Source: Chromobacterium sphagni (lineage in GTDB: Bacteria; Pseudomonadota; Gammaproteobacteria; Burkholderiales; Chromobacteriaceae). Taken from it: 64,000 nt of DNA. The notes under the pieces were generated by a model, which was given only the letters and a program-made list of their open reading frames with translations, made no database searches and had not been told where the DNA came from. The translations under genes were made by a program, and so were the position numbers. Shown here in pieces: positions 56,325-64,000 of the stretch (positions within the stretch are counted from its first letter, which is position 1; every line of letters starts with the position of its first letter). The stretch is from assembly GCF_001855555.1 (NCBI RefSeq), contig NZ_MKCT01000017.1:1-64000 (forward strand), given 5' to 3'.

Positions 56325-56675
56325 ATGGAACTTCTCAAGACGCTTATTTGGATTGTAAACCTCCTGTCCGCAGTGAGTATCATCGTCCTTGTTCTGATGC
56401 AGCACGGCAAGGGTGCCGATATGGGTGCGGCGTTTGGTAGCGGATCATCCGGCAGTCTGTTCGGCGCGTCTGGTTCCGCGAATTTTCTGAGTAGAACGAC
56501 CGCTGTAGCTGCGGTGGTGTTCTTCTCCGCCTCCATGGCGCTGGCTTTCCTTTCCGGGGGTGGGAAGGATAATCTCGGCGTCATGGCGGGAAAGATTGAA
56601 CAGGTTGCGCCGCAAATCCCGGCAGGCGCGCCTAATAACAAAGCTTCGGGCACAGCTTCCAAAATCCCGGAGTGA
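56325..56675 (+). CDS. secG: Preprotein translocase subunit SecG
   Basis: A 116-residue small subunit of the SecYEG channel. It has two membrane helices with the conserved linker GKGADMGAAFGSGSSGSLFG between them, then a C-terminal hydrophilic tail. It begins one base after tpiA and is followed by tRNA-Leu and nuoA, the usual tpiA-secG-tRNA-nuo order. Confidence 0.95.
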   Translation: MELLKTLIWIVNLLSAVSIIVLVLMQHGKGADMGAAFGSGSSGSLFGASGSANFLSRTTAVAAVVFFSASMALAFLSGGGKDNLGVMAGKIEQVAPQIPAGAPNNKASGTASKIPE

Positions 56676-56694
56676 CAATTTATAGCTTTGCTGT

Positions 56695-56779
56695 GCCGAC
56701 ATGGTGAAATTGGTAGACACGCTATCTTGAGGGGGTAGTGGCGAAAGCTGTGTGAGTTCGAGTCTCACTGTCGGCACCA
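56695..56779 (+). tRNA. tRNA-Leu (anticodon GAG)
   Basis: The acceptor stem GCCGACA (56695-56701) pairs with TGTCGGC (56769-56775), followed by A and an encoded CCA. The D arm contains AAATTGGTAGAC. The anticodon stem CTATC/GGTAG encloses the loop TTGAGGG, giving GAG for leucine CUC/CUU. A long variable arm and a TTCGAGTC T-loop are as expected for class II tRNA-Leu. Confidence 0.97.
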
Positions 56780-56786
56780 CCATTCA

Positions 56787-56820
56787 AAAACAGGCCACCG
56801 GGACTCCGGTGGCCTGTTTT
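56787..56820. terminator. Intrinsic terminator after tRNA-Leu
   Basis: AAAACAGGCCACCGG (56787-56801) pairs perfectly with CCGGTGGCCTGTTTT (56806-56820) around a four-base loop. Confidence 0.93.
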
Positions 56821-56831
56821 ATTTGGAGCCT

Positions 56832-56866
56832 AGGGGGGGTGACCCCTCTTTTTTTGGGGGTGTACG
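56832..56866 (+). promoter_or_regulatory. Overlapping hairpins in the nuo leader
   Basis: AGGGG (56832-56836) can pair with CCCCT (56843-56847) before a T-run (56848-56855), like a weak terminator. The same ACCCC can instead pair with GGGGT just after the T-run. The two folds exclude each other, which resembles an attenuator before nuoA. Stems are short, so this is tentative. Confidence 0.35.
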
Positions 56867-56870
56867 GGAA

Positions 56871-57227
56871 ATGCTGCAAAACTACTTTCCCATTCTGATG
56901 TTTGTCATTGTCGGACTTTTGGTCGGCGTGGGCCCTATCTTTCTGGGCAAGCTGCTGGCGCCAAATCGTCCCGACTCTGAGAAACTTTCTCCATACGAAT
57001 GCGGCTTCGAGGCCTTCGAAGATGCCCGCATGAAGTTTGACGTCCGCTATTACCTGATTGCCATTCTCTTCATCCTGTTCGACCTGGAAATTGCCTTCCT
57101 GTTTCCTTGGGCCGTGGTGCTGAAGGACTTGGGCGTTTATGGTCTTGGCGTGATGATCGAGTTTCTGGCCGTGCTGACGCTCGGCTTCGTCTACATGTGG
57201 AAGAAGGGAGCTCTGGAATGGGAGTAG
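56871..57227 (+). CDS. nuoA: NADH-quinone oxidoreductase subunit NuoA
   Basis: A 118-residue membrane subunit of complex I with three helices. It has family-typical [20 protein letters not shown] and [23 protein letters not shown] 56871 ([11 protein letters not shown]) is used; an in-frame TTG 16 codons upstream would translate the leader hairpins and is unlikely. First gene of nuoA-nuoH. It overlaps nuoB by ten bases. Confidence 0.96.
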   Translation: MLQNYFPILMFVIVGLLVGVGPIFLGKLLAPNRPDSEKLSPYECGFEAFEDARMKFDVRYYLIAILFILFDLEIAFLFPWAVVLKDLGVYGLGVMIEFLAVLTLGFVYMWKKGALEWE

Positions 57228-57694
57228 AAGGGATTCTGGAGAAAGGCTTCGTCACGACGACGGCCGACAAACTTATCAACTATACCCGAACCGGTTCGCT
57301 GTGGCCGATGACCTTCGGTCTGGCCTGTTGTGCGGTCGAAATGATGCACGCCGGCGCGGCGCGTTATGACCTGGACCGCTTCGGCGTCGTGTTCAGACCC
57401 AGCCCCCGCCAGTCCGACCTGATGATCGTCGCCGGCACGCTGTGCAACAAGATGGCGCCGGCGCTGCGCAAGGTCTACGACCAGATGGCCGAGCCGCGCT
57501 GGGTGATTTCCATGGGGTCCTGTGCCAACGGCGGCGGGTATTACCATTATTCCTATTCTGTAGTTCGCGGCTGCGACCGCATCGTGCCGGTCGATGTCTA
57601 TGTGCCAGGCTGTCCTCCGACGGCCGAGGCGCTGCTGTACGGCATCATCCAGCTGCAGAACAAGATCAAACGTACCAATACCATCGCCCGCTAA
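57218..57694 (+). CDS. nuoB: NADH-quinone oxidoreductase subunit NuoB
   Basis: A 158-residue subunit carrying the terminal [4Fe-4S] cluster N2 that reduces quinone. Ligand segments are visible: [29 protein letters not shown] and [12 protein letters not shown]. The ATG lies inside the end of nuoA. Confidence 0.97.
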   Translation: MGVEGILEKGFVTTTADKLINYTRTGSLWPMTFGLACCAVEMMHAGAARYDLDRFGVVFRPSPRQSDLMIVAGTLCNKMAPALRKVYDQMAEPRWVISMGSCANGGGYYHYSYSVVRGCDRIVPVDVYVPGCPPTAEALLYGIIQLQNKIKRTNTIAR

Positions 57695-57705
57695 GGTAGA
57701 AACTT

Positions 57706-58302
57706 ATGGCCTCCAAGAAAATGGAAGCGTTGGGGTCGGTCGTTGCCGAGGCGCTTGGCGACAAGCTCGTGCGCAGCACGCTGGCCCTGGATGAGCTGAC
57801 CATCGTGTGCAAGGCGGCGGATCTGTCTGCCGTGGCCGTCACGCTGCGCGACCACGCCGAGCTCGCTTTCGAACAGTGCATCGATCTGTGCGGCATGGAC
57901 TACAGCGCCTACCGCGACGAACCGTGGGACGGTCCGCGCTTCGCCGTGGTCTACCACCTGTTGTCGGTCAAGCAGAACCACCGCATCCGCCTGCGCGTCT
58001 TCGCCGAAGACGATTCCTTCCCGGTCGTCCCGTCGGTCAATGGTGTCTGGAACGCGGCCAACTGGTTCGAGCGCGAAGCGTTCGACTTGTACGGCATCGT
58101 GTTCGAAGGCCACCCCGACCTGCGCCGCCTGCTGACCGACTACGGTTTCGTCGGCCACCCGTTCCGCAAGGATTTCCCGCTGTCCGGCCACGTCGAGATG
58201 CGTTATGACCCGACCCAGCAGCGTGTGATCTACCAGCCCGTTACCATCGAGCCGCGCGAAATCACTCCGCGCATCATTCGCGAGGAGAACTACGGTGGCT
58301 GA
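57706..58302 (+). CDS. nuoC: NADH-quinone oxidoreductase subunit NuoC
   Basis: A 198-residue 30-kDa hydrophilic-arm subunit. It has the family signature [20 protein letters not shown] and [19 protein letters not shown]. It overlaps the nuoD GTG start by eight bases. In this genome nuoC and nuoD are separate, unlike the fused gene of E. coli. Confidence 0.96.
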   Translation: MASKKMEALGSVVAEALGDKLVRSTLALDELTIVCKAADLSAVAVTLRDHAELAFEQCIDLCGMDYSAYRDEPWDGPRFAVVYHLLSVKQNHRIRLRVFAEDDSFPVVPSVNGVWNAANWFEREAFDLYGIVFEGHPDLRRLLTDYGFVGHPFRKDFPLSGHVEMRYDPTQQRVIYQPVTIEPREITPRIIREENYGG

Positions 58303-59548
58303 AATCCGTAACTACACCCTCAACTTCGGCCCGCAACACCCGGCGGCGCACGGCGTGCTGCGTCTGGTGCTGGAGCTGGACGGCGAAGTCGTCCAGCGCG
58401 CCGACCCGCACATCGGCCTGTTGCACCGCGGCACCGAGAAGCTGGCCGAGCACAAGACCTTCATCCAGTCGCTGCCCTATATGGACCGTCTCGACTACGT
58501 GTCGATGATGTGCAACGAGCACGCCTACTGCCTGACCATCGAGAAGCTGATGGGCATCGAGGTGCCGGAGCGCGCGCAGTACATCCGCGTGATGTTCGCC
58601 GAAGTGACCCGCGTGCTCAACCATCTGCTGTGGATCGGCGCCCATGCGCTGGACATCGGCGCGATGACCATGTTCCTGTACGCGTTCCGCGAGCGCGAGG
58701 ATCTGATGGACTGCTACGAGGCGGTATCCGGCGCGCGCATGCACGCCGCCTACTTCCGTCCGGGCGGCGTCTATCGAGACTTGCCGGATTCGATGCCGCA
58801 GTACACCGTGTCCAAGATCAAGAACGCCAAGGAGCTGGCGCGCCTGAATGAAGGCCGCAAGGGTTCGATGCTGGACTTCATCAGCGATTTCACCGAGCGA
58901 TTCCCCGGCTACATCGATGAGTATGAAACGTTGCTGACCGACAACCGCATCTGGAAGCAGCGTACCGTCGGCATCGGCGTGGTGAGCCCCGAACGCGCGC
59001 TGAACCTCGGTATGACCGGTCCGATGCTGCGCGGTTCCGGCATCGCCTGGGATCTGCGCAAGACCCAGCCGTACGACGTCTACGACAAGATGGACTTCGA
59101 CGTGCCGGTGGGCGTGAAGGGCGACTGCTACGACCGCTACCTGGTGCGGGTGGAAGAGATGCGCCAGTCCAACCGCATCATCCAGCAGTGCGTGGCCTGG
59201 CTGCGCGCCAACCCCGGCCCGGTGATCACGGACAACCATAAGGTGGCTCCGCCTTCGCGCGAAGGCATGAAGTCCAATATGGAAGACCTGATCCACCACT
59301 TCAAGCTGTTCACCGAAGGCATGCACGTGCCGGAAGGCGAGGCTTACGTGGGCACCGAACACCCGAAGGGCGAGTTCGGCGTCTATCTGGTATCCGATGG
59401 CGCCAACAAGCCGTACCGCCTGAAGATCCGCGCGCCGGGTTATGCCCACCTGGCGGCGCTGGACGAGATGGCCAAGGGCCACATGATCGCCGACGTCGTC
59501 GCCATCATTGGTACCCAGGACATCGTATTTGGGGAGATTGACCGCTGA
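58295..59548 (+). CDS. nuoD: NADH-quinone oxidoreductase subunit NuoD
   Basis: A 417-residue 49-kDa subunit forming the quinone pocket with NuoB. It has [48 protein letters not shown] and the C-terminal [12 protein letters not shown] start, preceded by GAGGAG at 58283-58288. It shares one base with nuoE. Confidence 0.97.
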   Translation: MAEIRNYTLNFGPQHPAAHGVLRLVLELDGEVVQRADPHIGLLHRGTEKLAEHKTFIQSLPYMDRLDYVSMMCNEHAYCLTIEKLMGIEVPERAQYIRVMFAEVTRVLNHLLWIGAHALDIGAMTMFLYAFREREDLMDCYEAVSGARMHAAYFRPGGVYRDLPDSMPQYTVSKIKNAKELARLNEGRKGSMLDFISDFTERFPGYIDEYETLLTDNRIWKQRTVGIGVVSPERALNLGMTGPMLRGSGIAWDLRKTQPYDVYDKMDFDVPVGVKGDCYDRYLVRVEEMRQSNRIIQQCVAWLRANPGPVITDNHKVAPPSREGMKSNMEDLIHHFKLFTEGMHVPEGEAYVGTEHPKGEFGVYLVSDGANKPYRLKIRAPGYAHLAALDEMAKGHMIADVVAIIGTQDIVFGEIDR

Positions 59549-60048
59549 TGCTGTCCGCACAATCGTTAGCCTTGATCGACCGCGAGGTCGCCAAATATCC
59601 CGCAGACCAGAAGCGCTCGGCCGTCATGGGCGCGCTGCGCATTGCGCTGGATGAGCGCCGCGCCAGCGGCAGGACGCCGGAAGAACGCTGCCTCAGCACC
59701 GAGCTGATCGAGTTCGTCGCCAACTACCTGGGCATCGCCCCGGTGGCGGCCTACGAAGTGGCGACCTTCTACAACATGTACGACATGAAGCCGGTGGGCC
59801 AGTACAAGATCACCGTCTGCACCAACCTGCCCTGTGCGCTGTCCGGCGGCGTCAACGCCGCGCAGTACATCTCGCAGAAGCTGGGCATCGCCATCGGCGA
59901 GACCAGCTCCGACGGCAAGTACACCTTGCTGGAAGGCGAGTGCATGGGCGCCTGCGGCGACGCGCCGGTCTTGCTGGTGAACAACCACAAGATGTGCAGT
60001 TTCATGACGCCCGAAGCAATCGATAAAAAACTGGCGGAGTTGAAATAA
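59548..60048 (+). CDS. nuoE: NADH-quinone oxidoreductase subunit NuoE
   Basis: A 166-residue subunit with the [2Fe-2S] cluster N1a. Its four Cys are in [11 protein letters not shown] and [17 protein letters not shown]. It also has the helical start [15 protein letters not shown]. The ATG shares one base with the nuoD stop, and the stop shares one with nuoF. Confidence 0.96.
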   Translation: MLSAQSLALIDREVAKYPADQKRSAVMGALRIALDERRASGRTPEERCLSTELIEFVANYLGIAPVAAYEVATFYNMYDMKPVGQYKITVCTNLPCALSGGVNAAQYISQKLGIAIGETSSDGKYTLLEGECMGACGDAPVLLVNNHKMCSFMTPEAIDKKLAELK

Positions 60049-61343
60049 TGGCAGTCTTCGTCAATGGCGTAATTTTCGACGGCGTCGATACCAGCCAGCC
60101 CGACTGCTGGCGGCTGGACGCCTATGTGGCCCGCGGCGGCTACCAGGCGCTGCGCAGCATCCTCGAGCGCAAGATGGCGCAAGAGGACGTGATCGCCGAA
60201 GTGAAGAACTCCGGCCTGCGCGGCCGCGGCGGCGCGGGTTTCCCCACCGGCCTTAAGTGGAGCTTCATGCCGCGCTCGTTCCCCGGCGACAAGTACGTCG
60301 TCTGCAACACCGACGAGGGCGAGCCGGGCACCTTCAAGGACCGCGACATCATCCGCTACAATCCGCACTCGCTGATTGAAGGCATGATCATCGCCGGTTA
60401 CGCGATGGGCACCAAGGCTGGCTACAACTACATCCACGGCGAAATCTTCGAGGACTACGTGTTGTTCGAAGAGGCGCTGGACGAGGCGCGCAAGGCCGGC
60501 TTGCTGGGCGAGAACATCCTGGGCTCCGGCTTCAGTTTCGACCTGTTCGCGCACCACGGCTATGGCGCCTACATCTGCGGCGAGGAAACCGCGCTGCTGG
60601 AATCGCTGGAAGGCAAGAAGGGCCAACCGCGCTTCAAGCCGCCGTTCCCGGCCAGCTTCGGCCTCTACGGCAAGCCGACCACGATCAACAACACCGAGTC
60701 CTTCGCCTCGGTGCCGTTCATCATTCGCGACGGCGCGCAGAAGTTCCTGGAGGCAGGCAAGCCCAACAACGGCGGCACCAAGCTGTTCTCGGTGTCCGGC
60801 CACGTCAATCGTCCGGGCAATTACGAGATTCCGCTGGGCACCCCGTTCTCGGTGCTGCTGGAAATGGCCGGCGGCATGAAGGACGGCAAGAAGCTGAAGG
60901 CGGTGATCCCGGGCGGTTCGTCCGCGCCGGTGCTGCCGGGCGACGTGATGATGCAATGCACGATGGATTACGACAGCATCGCCAAGGCCGGCTCCATGCT
61001 CGGCTCCGGCGCTGTCATCGTAATGAATGAAGACGTGTGCATGATCAAGGCGCTGGAGCGTCTGGCCTACTTCTATCACGAGGAATCCTGCGGCCAGTGC
61101 ACGCCGTGCCGCGAAGGCACCGGCTGGCTGTACAAGGTGATCCATCGCATCGCGGGCGGCCAGGGCCGTGCCGGCGATCTGGAGCTTCTGGATTCCGTAG
61201 GCAACAACATGGCCGGCCGCACCATCTGCGCGCTGGCCGACGCCGCGGTGTTCCCGGTTCGCAGTTTCACCAAGCATTTCCGCGCAGAGTTCGAGTACGC
61301 GATCGAACACGGAAAGACCTTGGTGGATCACAAATGGTGTTGA
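60048..61343 (+). CDS. nuoF: NADH-quinone oxidoreductase subunit NuoF
   Basis: A 431-residue subunit binding NADH, FMN and cluster N3. Visible are the NADH-site [19 protein letters not shown] segment [16 protein letters not shown] and the [4Fe-4S] ligands in [15 protein letters not shown]. Complete and typical. Confidence 0.97.
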   Translation: MAVFVNGVIFDGVDTSQPDCWRLDAYVARGGYQALRSILERKMAQEDVIAEVKNSGLRGRGGAGFPTGLKWSFMPRSFPGDKYVVCNTDEGEPGTFKDRDIIRYNPHSLIEGMIIAGYAMGTKAGYNYIHGEIFEDYVLFEEALDEARKAGLLGENILGSGFSFDLFAHHGYGAYICGEETALLESLEGKKGQPRFKPPFPASFGLYGKPTTINNTESFASVPFIIRDGAQKFLEAGKPNNGGTKLFSVSGHVNRPGNYEIPLGTPFSVLLEMAGGMKDGKKLKAVIPGGSSAPVLPGDVMMQCTMDYDSIAKAGSMLGSGAVIVMNEDVCMIKALERLAYFYHEESCGQCTPCREGTGWLYKVIHRIAGGQGRAGDLELLDSVGNNMAGRTICALADAAVFPVRSFTKHFRAEFEYAIEHGKTLVDHKWC

Positions 61344-61346
61344 GCG

Positions 61347-63698
61347 ATGCTTGAAATCGAAATCGACGGTAAGAAACTGACGGTGCCGCAGGGCAGCACC
61401 GTCATCGAGGCTGCCCACTCGGTGGGCACCTATATTCCGCACTTCTGCTACCACAAGAAGCTATCCATCGCGGCCAACTGCCGCATGTGCCTGGTGGAAG
61501 TGGAAAAGGCGCCCAAGCCGCTGCCGGCCTGCGCCACTCCCGTGACCGACGGCATGAAGGTCCATACCGCCTCGCCGTTGGCCAAGAAGGCCCAGCAGGG
61601 CGTGATGGAGTTCCTGCTGATCAACCACCCGCTGGATTGCCCGATCTGCGACCAAGGCGGCGAATGCCAGCTGCAGGATCTGGCGGTAGGCTATGGCAAC
61701 TCGACCTCGCGTTACGAGGAAGAGAAGCGCGTGGTGGTGGGCAAGGACATGGGCCCGCTGGTTTCCGCCGAGGAAATGTCGCGCTGCATCCACTGCACGC
61801 GCTGCGTCCGCTTCACTGAAGAAGTGGGCGGCTTCCAGGAAATCGGCATGGCCAACCGCAGCGAATTCTCGGAAATCCTGCCCTTCCTGGGCAAGACCGT
61901 GGATTCGGAAATCTCCGGCAACGTGATCGATCTGTGCCCGGTGGGCGCGCTGACCTCCAAGCCGTTCCGCTACAGCACCCGCGCCTGGGAGCTGTCGCGC
62001 CGCAAGTCGGTCAGCCCGCACGACGGCCTGGGCTCCAATCTGGTGGTGCAGGTCAAGCAGAACGAAGTGATGCGCGTGCTGCCGCTGGAGAACGAAGCCA
62101 TCAACGAATGCTGGATCGCCGACCGCGACCGCTTCTCGTATGAAGGCCTGAACAGCGCCGAGCGTCTGACCAAGCCGATGATCAAGTTCGACGGCAAGTG
62201 GCACGATACCGACTGGGAAACCGCGCTGGAATACGTGGTCAAGGGCCTGAACGGCGTGTCCGCCGATCACGGCAAGGACGCCATCGGCTTCCTGACTAGC
62301 CCGCATTCCACCACCGAAGAACTGTTCCTGGCCCAGAAGCTGGCGCGCGCCTTCGGCGTCAACAGCATCGACTACCGCCTGCGCCGCAGCGATTTCGCCG
62401 CCGACAGCCTGAAGCAGGGCGCTGAGTGGCTGGGTTCCTCCATCGTCGAGCTGGCCGCCGCCAAGTCCGTTCTGGTGGTGGGCTCCACGCTGCGCAAGGA
62501 ACAGCCGCTGCTGGCAGCGCGCCTGCGCGCCGCGGTGAAGCAGGGCAATGAGCTGAACATCATCCACGTCGCCGACGACAATCTGCTGACCAAGATCAAC
62601 GGCAAGCTGATCGTGTCGCCGCTGGCATTGGTGAACGCGCTGTCGCAGGTGCTGAAGGCCGTGGTGGAAATCAAGTCCGGCGAAACCGCCATCGATCTGT
62701 CCGCCGTGGATGTTTCCGCAGAATCCCGTCGCATCGCCGAGAGCCTGAGCGCCGCCGAATCGGCCGCCGTGGTGTTGGGCAATGTCGCCCAGCATCATCC
62801 GGCCTACGGCCAGTTGCTGTCGCTGGCGCAGGAAATTGCCCGCCTGTCGGGCGCGCGTTTCGGCGTGCTGGCCGAGGCCGCCAACAGCGTCGGCGCCGAA
62901 CTGGCGGGCGCGCTGCCGACCCGCGGCGCGCTGGGCGCGGCCGTCAACGCCGGCGACAACGCCGCCGCGATGATCGCCAAGCCGCGCAAGGCCTATGTGC
63001 TGTTGAACACCGAAGTGGAGTTCGACAGCTACAACAGCCAGGCCGCCGTGGCCGCGATGAAGCAGGCCGCCACCGTGATCGCGCTGACCGCCTACAAGGG
63101 CCAGGGCCTGCTGGATTACGCCGACGTGCTGCTGCCGATCGCGCCGTTCTCGGAAACCGCTGGCTCCTTCGTCAACATGGAAGGCAAGCTGCAGACCTTC
63201 AACGGCGTGGTGAGGCCGCTGGGCGAAACCCGCCCGGCCTGGAAGGTGCTGCGCGTGCTGGGCAATATGCTGAGCCTGCCGGGCTTCGACTACAACAGCG
63301 TCGAGGAAGTGCGCGCCGAGTTCGCCAAGGGCGACCTGGCCGCCGCGCTGAACAACGCGCTGTCCGCGGTCGTGGCCAAGCCGGCTATCGCCTCCGGCAT
63401 CGTCCGCGTCGGCGAAGTGCCGATGTACCAGTCTGACGCCATCTGCCGCCGCGCGCCGTCGCTGCAAGCCACCAACGAGGCCAAATCCCCGGTGGCGCGC
63501 GCGCACAGCAGCCTGCTGCAGAAACTGGGCATCGCCGCCGACAGCACCGCGCTGCTCAAGCAGGGCGAGGGCGAGGCGCGCGTCAAGGTGGAAGCCGACG
63601 ACAGCCTGCCGGCCGATGTGTTACGGGTTGCCTCCGCGCACGCAGCTACGCTGCTGCTTGGCGGCATGTTCGACGCTATCGAGATCAAGCAGGGGTAA
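61347..63698 (+). CDS. nuoG: NADH-quinone oxidoreductase subunit NuoG
   Basis: A 783-residue subunit with several Fe-S clusters. The N-terminal [2Fe-2S] ligands are in HFCYHKKLSIAANCRMCLVE. DCPICDQGGECQLQDLA and MSRCIHCTRCVRFTEEVGG carry the next clusters. The large molybdopterin-oxidoreductase-like domain follows (from about residue 220). Length is usual for Betaproteobacteria. Confidence 0.96.
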   Translation: MLEIEIDGKKLTVPQGSTVIEAAHSVGTYIPHFCYHKKLSIAANCRMCLVEVEKAPKPLPACATPVTDGMKVHTASPLAKKAQQGVMEFLLINHPLDCPICDQGGECQLQDLAVGYGNSTSRYEEEKRVVVGKDMGPLVSAEEMSRCIHCTRCVRFTEEVGGFQEIGMANRSEFSEILPFLGKTVDSEISGNVIDLCPVGALTSKPFRYSTRAWELSRRKSVSPHDGLGSNLVVQVKQNEVMRVLPLENEAINECWIADRDRFSYEGLNSAERLTKPMIKFDGKWHDTDWETALEYVVKGLNGVSADHGKDAIGFLTSPHSTTEELFLAQKLARAFGVNSIDYRLRRSDFAADSLKQGAEWLGSSIVELAAAKSVLVVGSTLRKEQPLLAARLRAAVKQGNELNIIHVADDNLLTKINGKLIVSPLALVNALSQVLKAVVEIKSGETAIDLSAVDVSAESRRIAESLSAAESAAVVLGNVAQHHPAYGQLLSLAQEIARLSGARFGVLAEAANSVGAELAGALPTRGALGAAVNAGDNAAAMIAKPRKAYVLLNTEVEFDSYNSQAAVAAMKQAATVIALTAYKGQGLLDYADVLLPIAPFSETAGSFVNMEGKLQTFNGVVRPLGETRPAWKVLRVLGNMLSLPGFDYNSVEEVRAEFAKGDLAAALNNALSAVVAKPAIASGIVRVGEVPMYQSDAICRRAPSLQATNEAKSPVARAHSSLLQKLGIAADSTALLKQGEGEARVKVEADDSLPADVLRVASAHAATLLLGGMFDAIEIKQG

Positions 63699-63701
63699 AC
63701 C

Positions 63702-64000
63702 ATGGAGTTCTTGCAAGGTATTCTTGGCAATGACGCGGGGCTCGTGGTGTGGACCCTGCTGAAGATTGTCGCCATCGTATTGCCGATGTTGGGTTGCGTC
63801 GCCTACCTGACGCTGGCCGAGCGCAAGGTGATCGGCTACATGCAGATCCGGATCGGCCCAAACCGGGTCGGTTATTTCGGCCTGCTGCAGCCTATCGCCG
63901 ACGCGGTCAAGCTGCTGATGAAGGAAATCATCCTCCCCACCAACTCCAGCAAGGGTCTGTTCCTGCTGGCGCCGGTGCTGGCCATCGGCCCCGCGCTGGC
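63702..64000 (+). CDS. nuoH: NADH-quinone oxidoreductase subunit NuoH, 3'-truncated by the window
   Basis: The first ~99 residues of the membrane subunit joining the hydrophilic arm to the proton pump. It begins [20 protein letters not shown] and contains the diagnostic [20 protein letters not shown] and [20 protein letters not shown]. The reading frame is open to the window end. Confidence 0.96.
   Translation, partial: MEFLQGILGNDAGLVVWTLLKIVAIVLPMLGCVAYLTLAERKVIGYMQIRIGPNRVGYFGLLQPIADAVKLLMKEIILPTNSSKGLFLLAPVLAIGPAL

Overview
The window is GC-rich chromosomal DNA that looks like Chromobacterium or a close relative (Neisseriales, Betaproteobacteria). The support is protein-level resemblance, the secG - tRNA-Leu(GAG) - nuoA...nuoH arrangement, and dense G/C-ending codons. 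No database search was possible, so the taxonomic call is an inference.

Layout. 1-24304: most of a type VI secretion (T6SS) locus. In order it holds tssM (5' truncated by the window), tagF, tssB, tssC, hcp and an OmpA-like lipoprotein. Then comes a VgrG cargo module: vgrG, a DUF4123 adaptor, a secreted protein, a duplicated immunity/phospholipase pair with one broken copy, and a lipoprotein. The locus closes with tssF, tssG, a frameshifted TPR-like gene, tssH/clpV, an unknown 477-residue membrane protein, PAAR and tssA. 24305-26595: decayed fragments (SDR oxidoreductase, Trm112-like zinc domain, a barrel-like fragment). 26596-31263 (minus strand): a putative catabolic operon with a thiolase, a frameshifted esterase, a beta-keto acid cleavage enzyme, a DMT transporter and an AraC regulator. 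31508-32737: remains of two IS5-family elements. 32738-41263: an accessory island with a second vgrG, a DUF4123 adaptor, a VasX-like pore-forming effector and its membrane immunity protein. It is bracketed by ~295-bp direct repeats of the dusA promoter and 5' coding end. 41159-49714: dusA, a polyamine-type binding protein, rdgB, hemW, ridA, a DUF4124 protein, a PhzF-family isomerase, a DUF2147 protein and recG. 49911-55406 (minus strand): pitA and pstB, pstA, pstC, pstS. 55574-64000: tpiA, secG, tRNA-Leu and nuoA to nuoH (cut by the window end).

How it works together. The T6SS genes build the membrane complex (TssM), sheath (TssBC), tube (Hcp), spike (VgrG/PAAR), baseplate (TssFG, TssA) and recycling ATPase (ClpV). 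The two VgrG modules load different toxins through separate DUF4123 adaptors: a Tle1-type phospholipase in the main locus and a VasX-like depolarising toxin in the island. The rest is housekeeping: phosphate uptake, respiration complex I, DNA repair and tRNA modification.

Most interesting points: the dusA-bracketed toxin island, the mosaic duplication of the phospholipase/immunity pair, and several single-base frameshifts, mostly in short G/C runs, which may be real decay or sequencing error.
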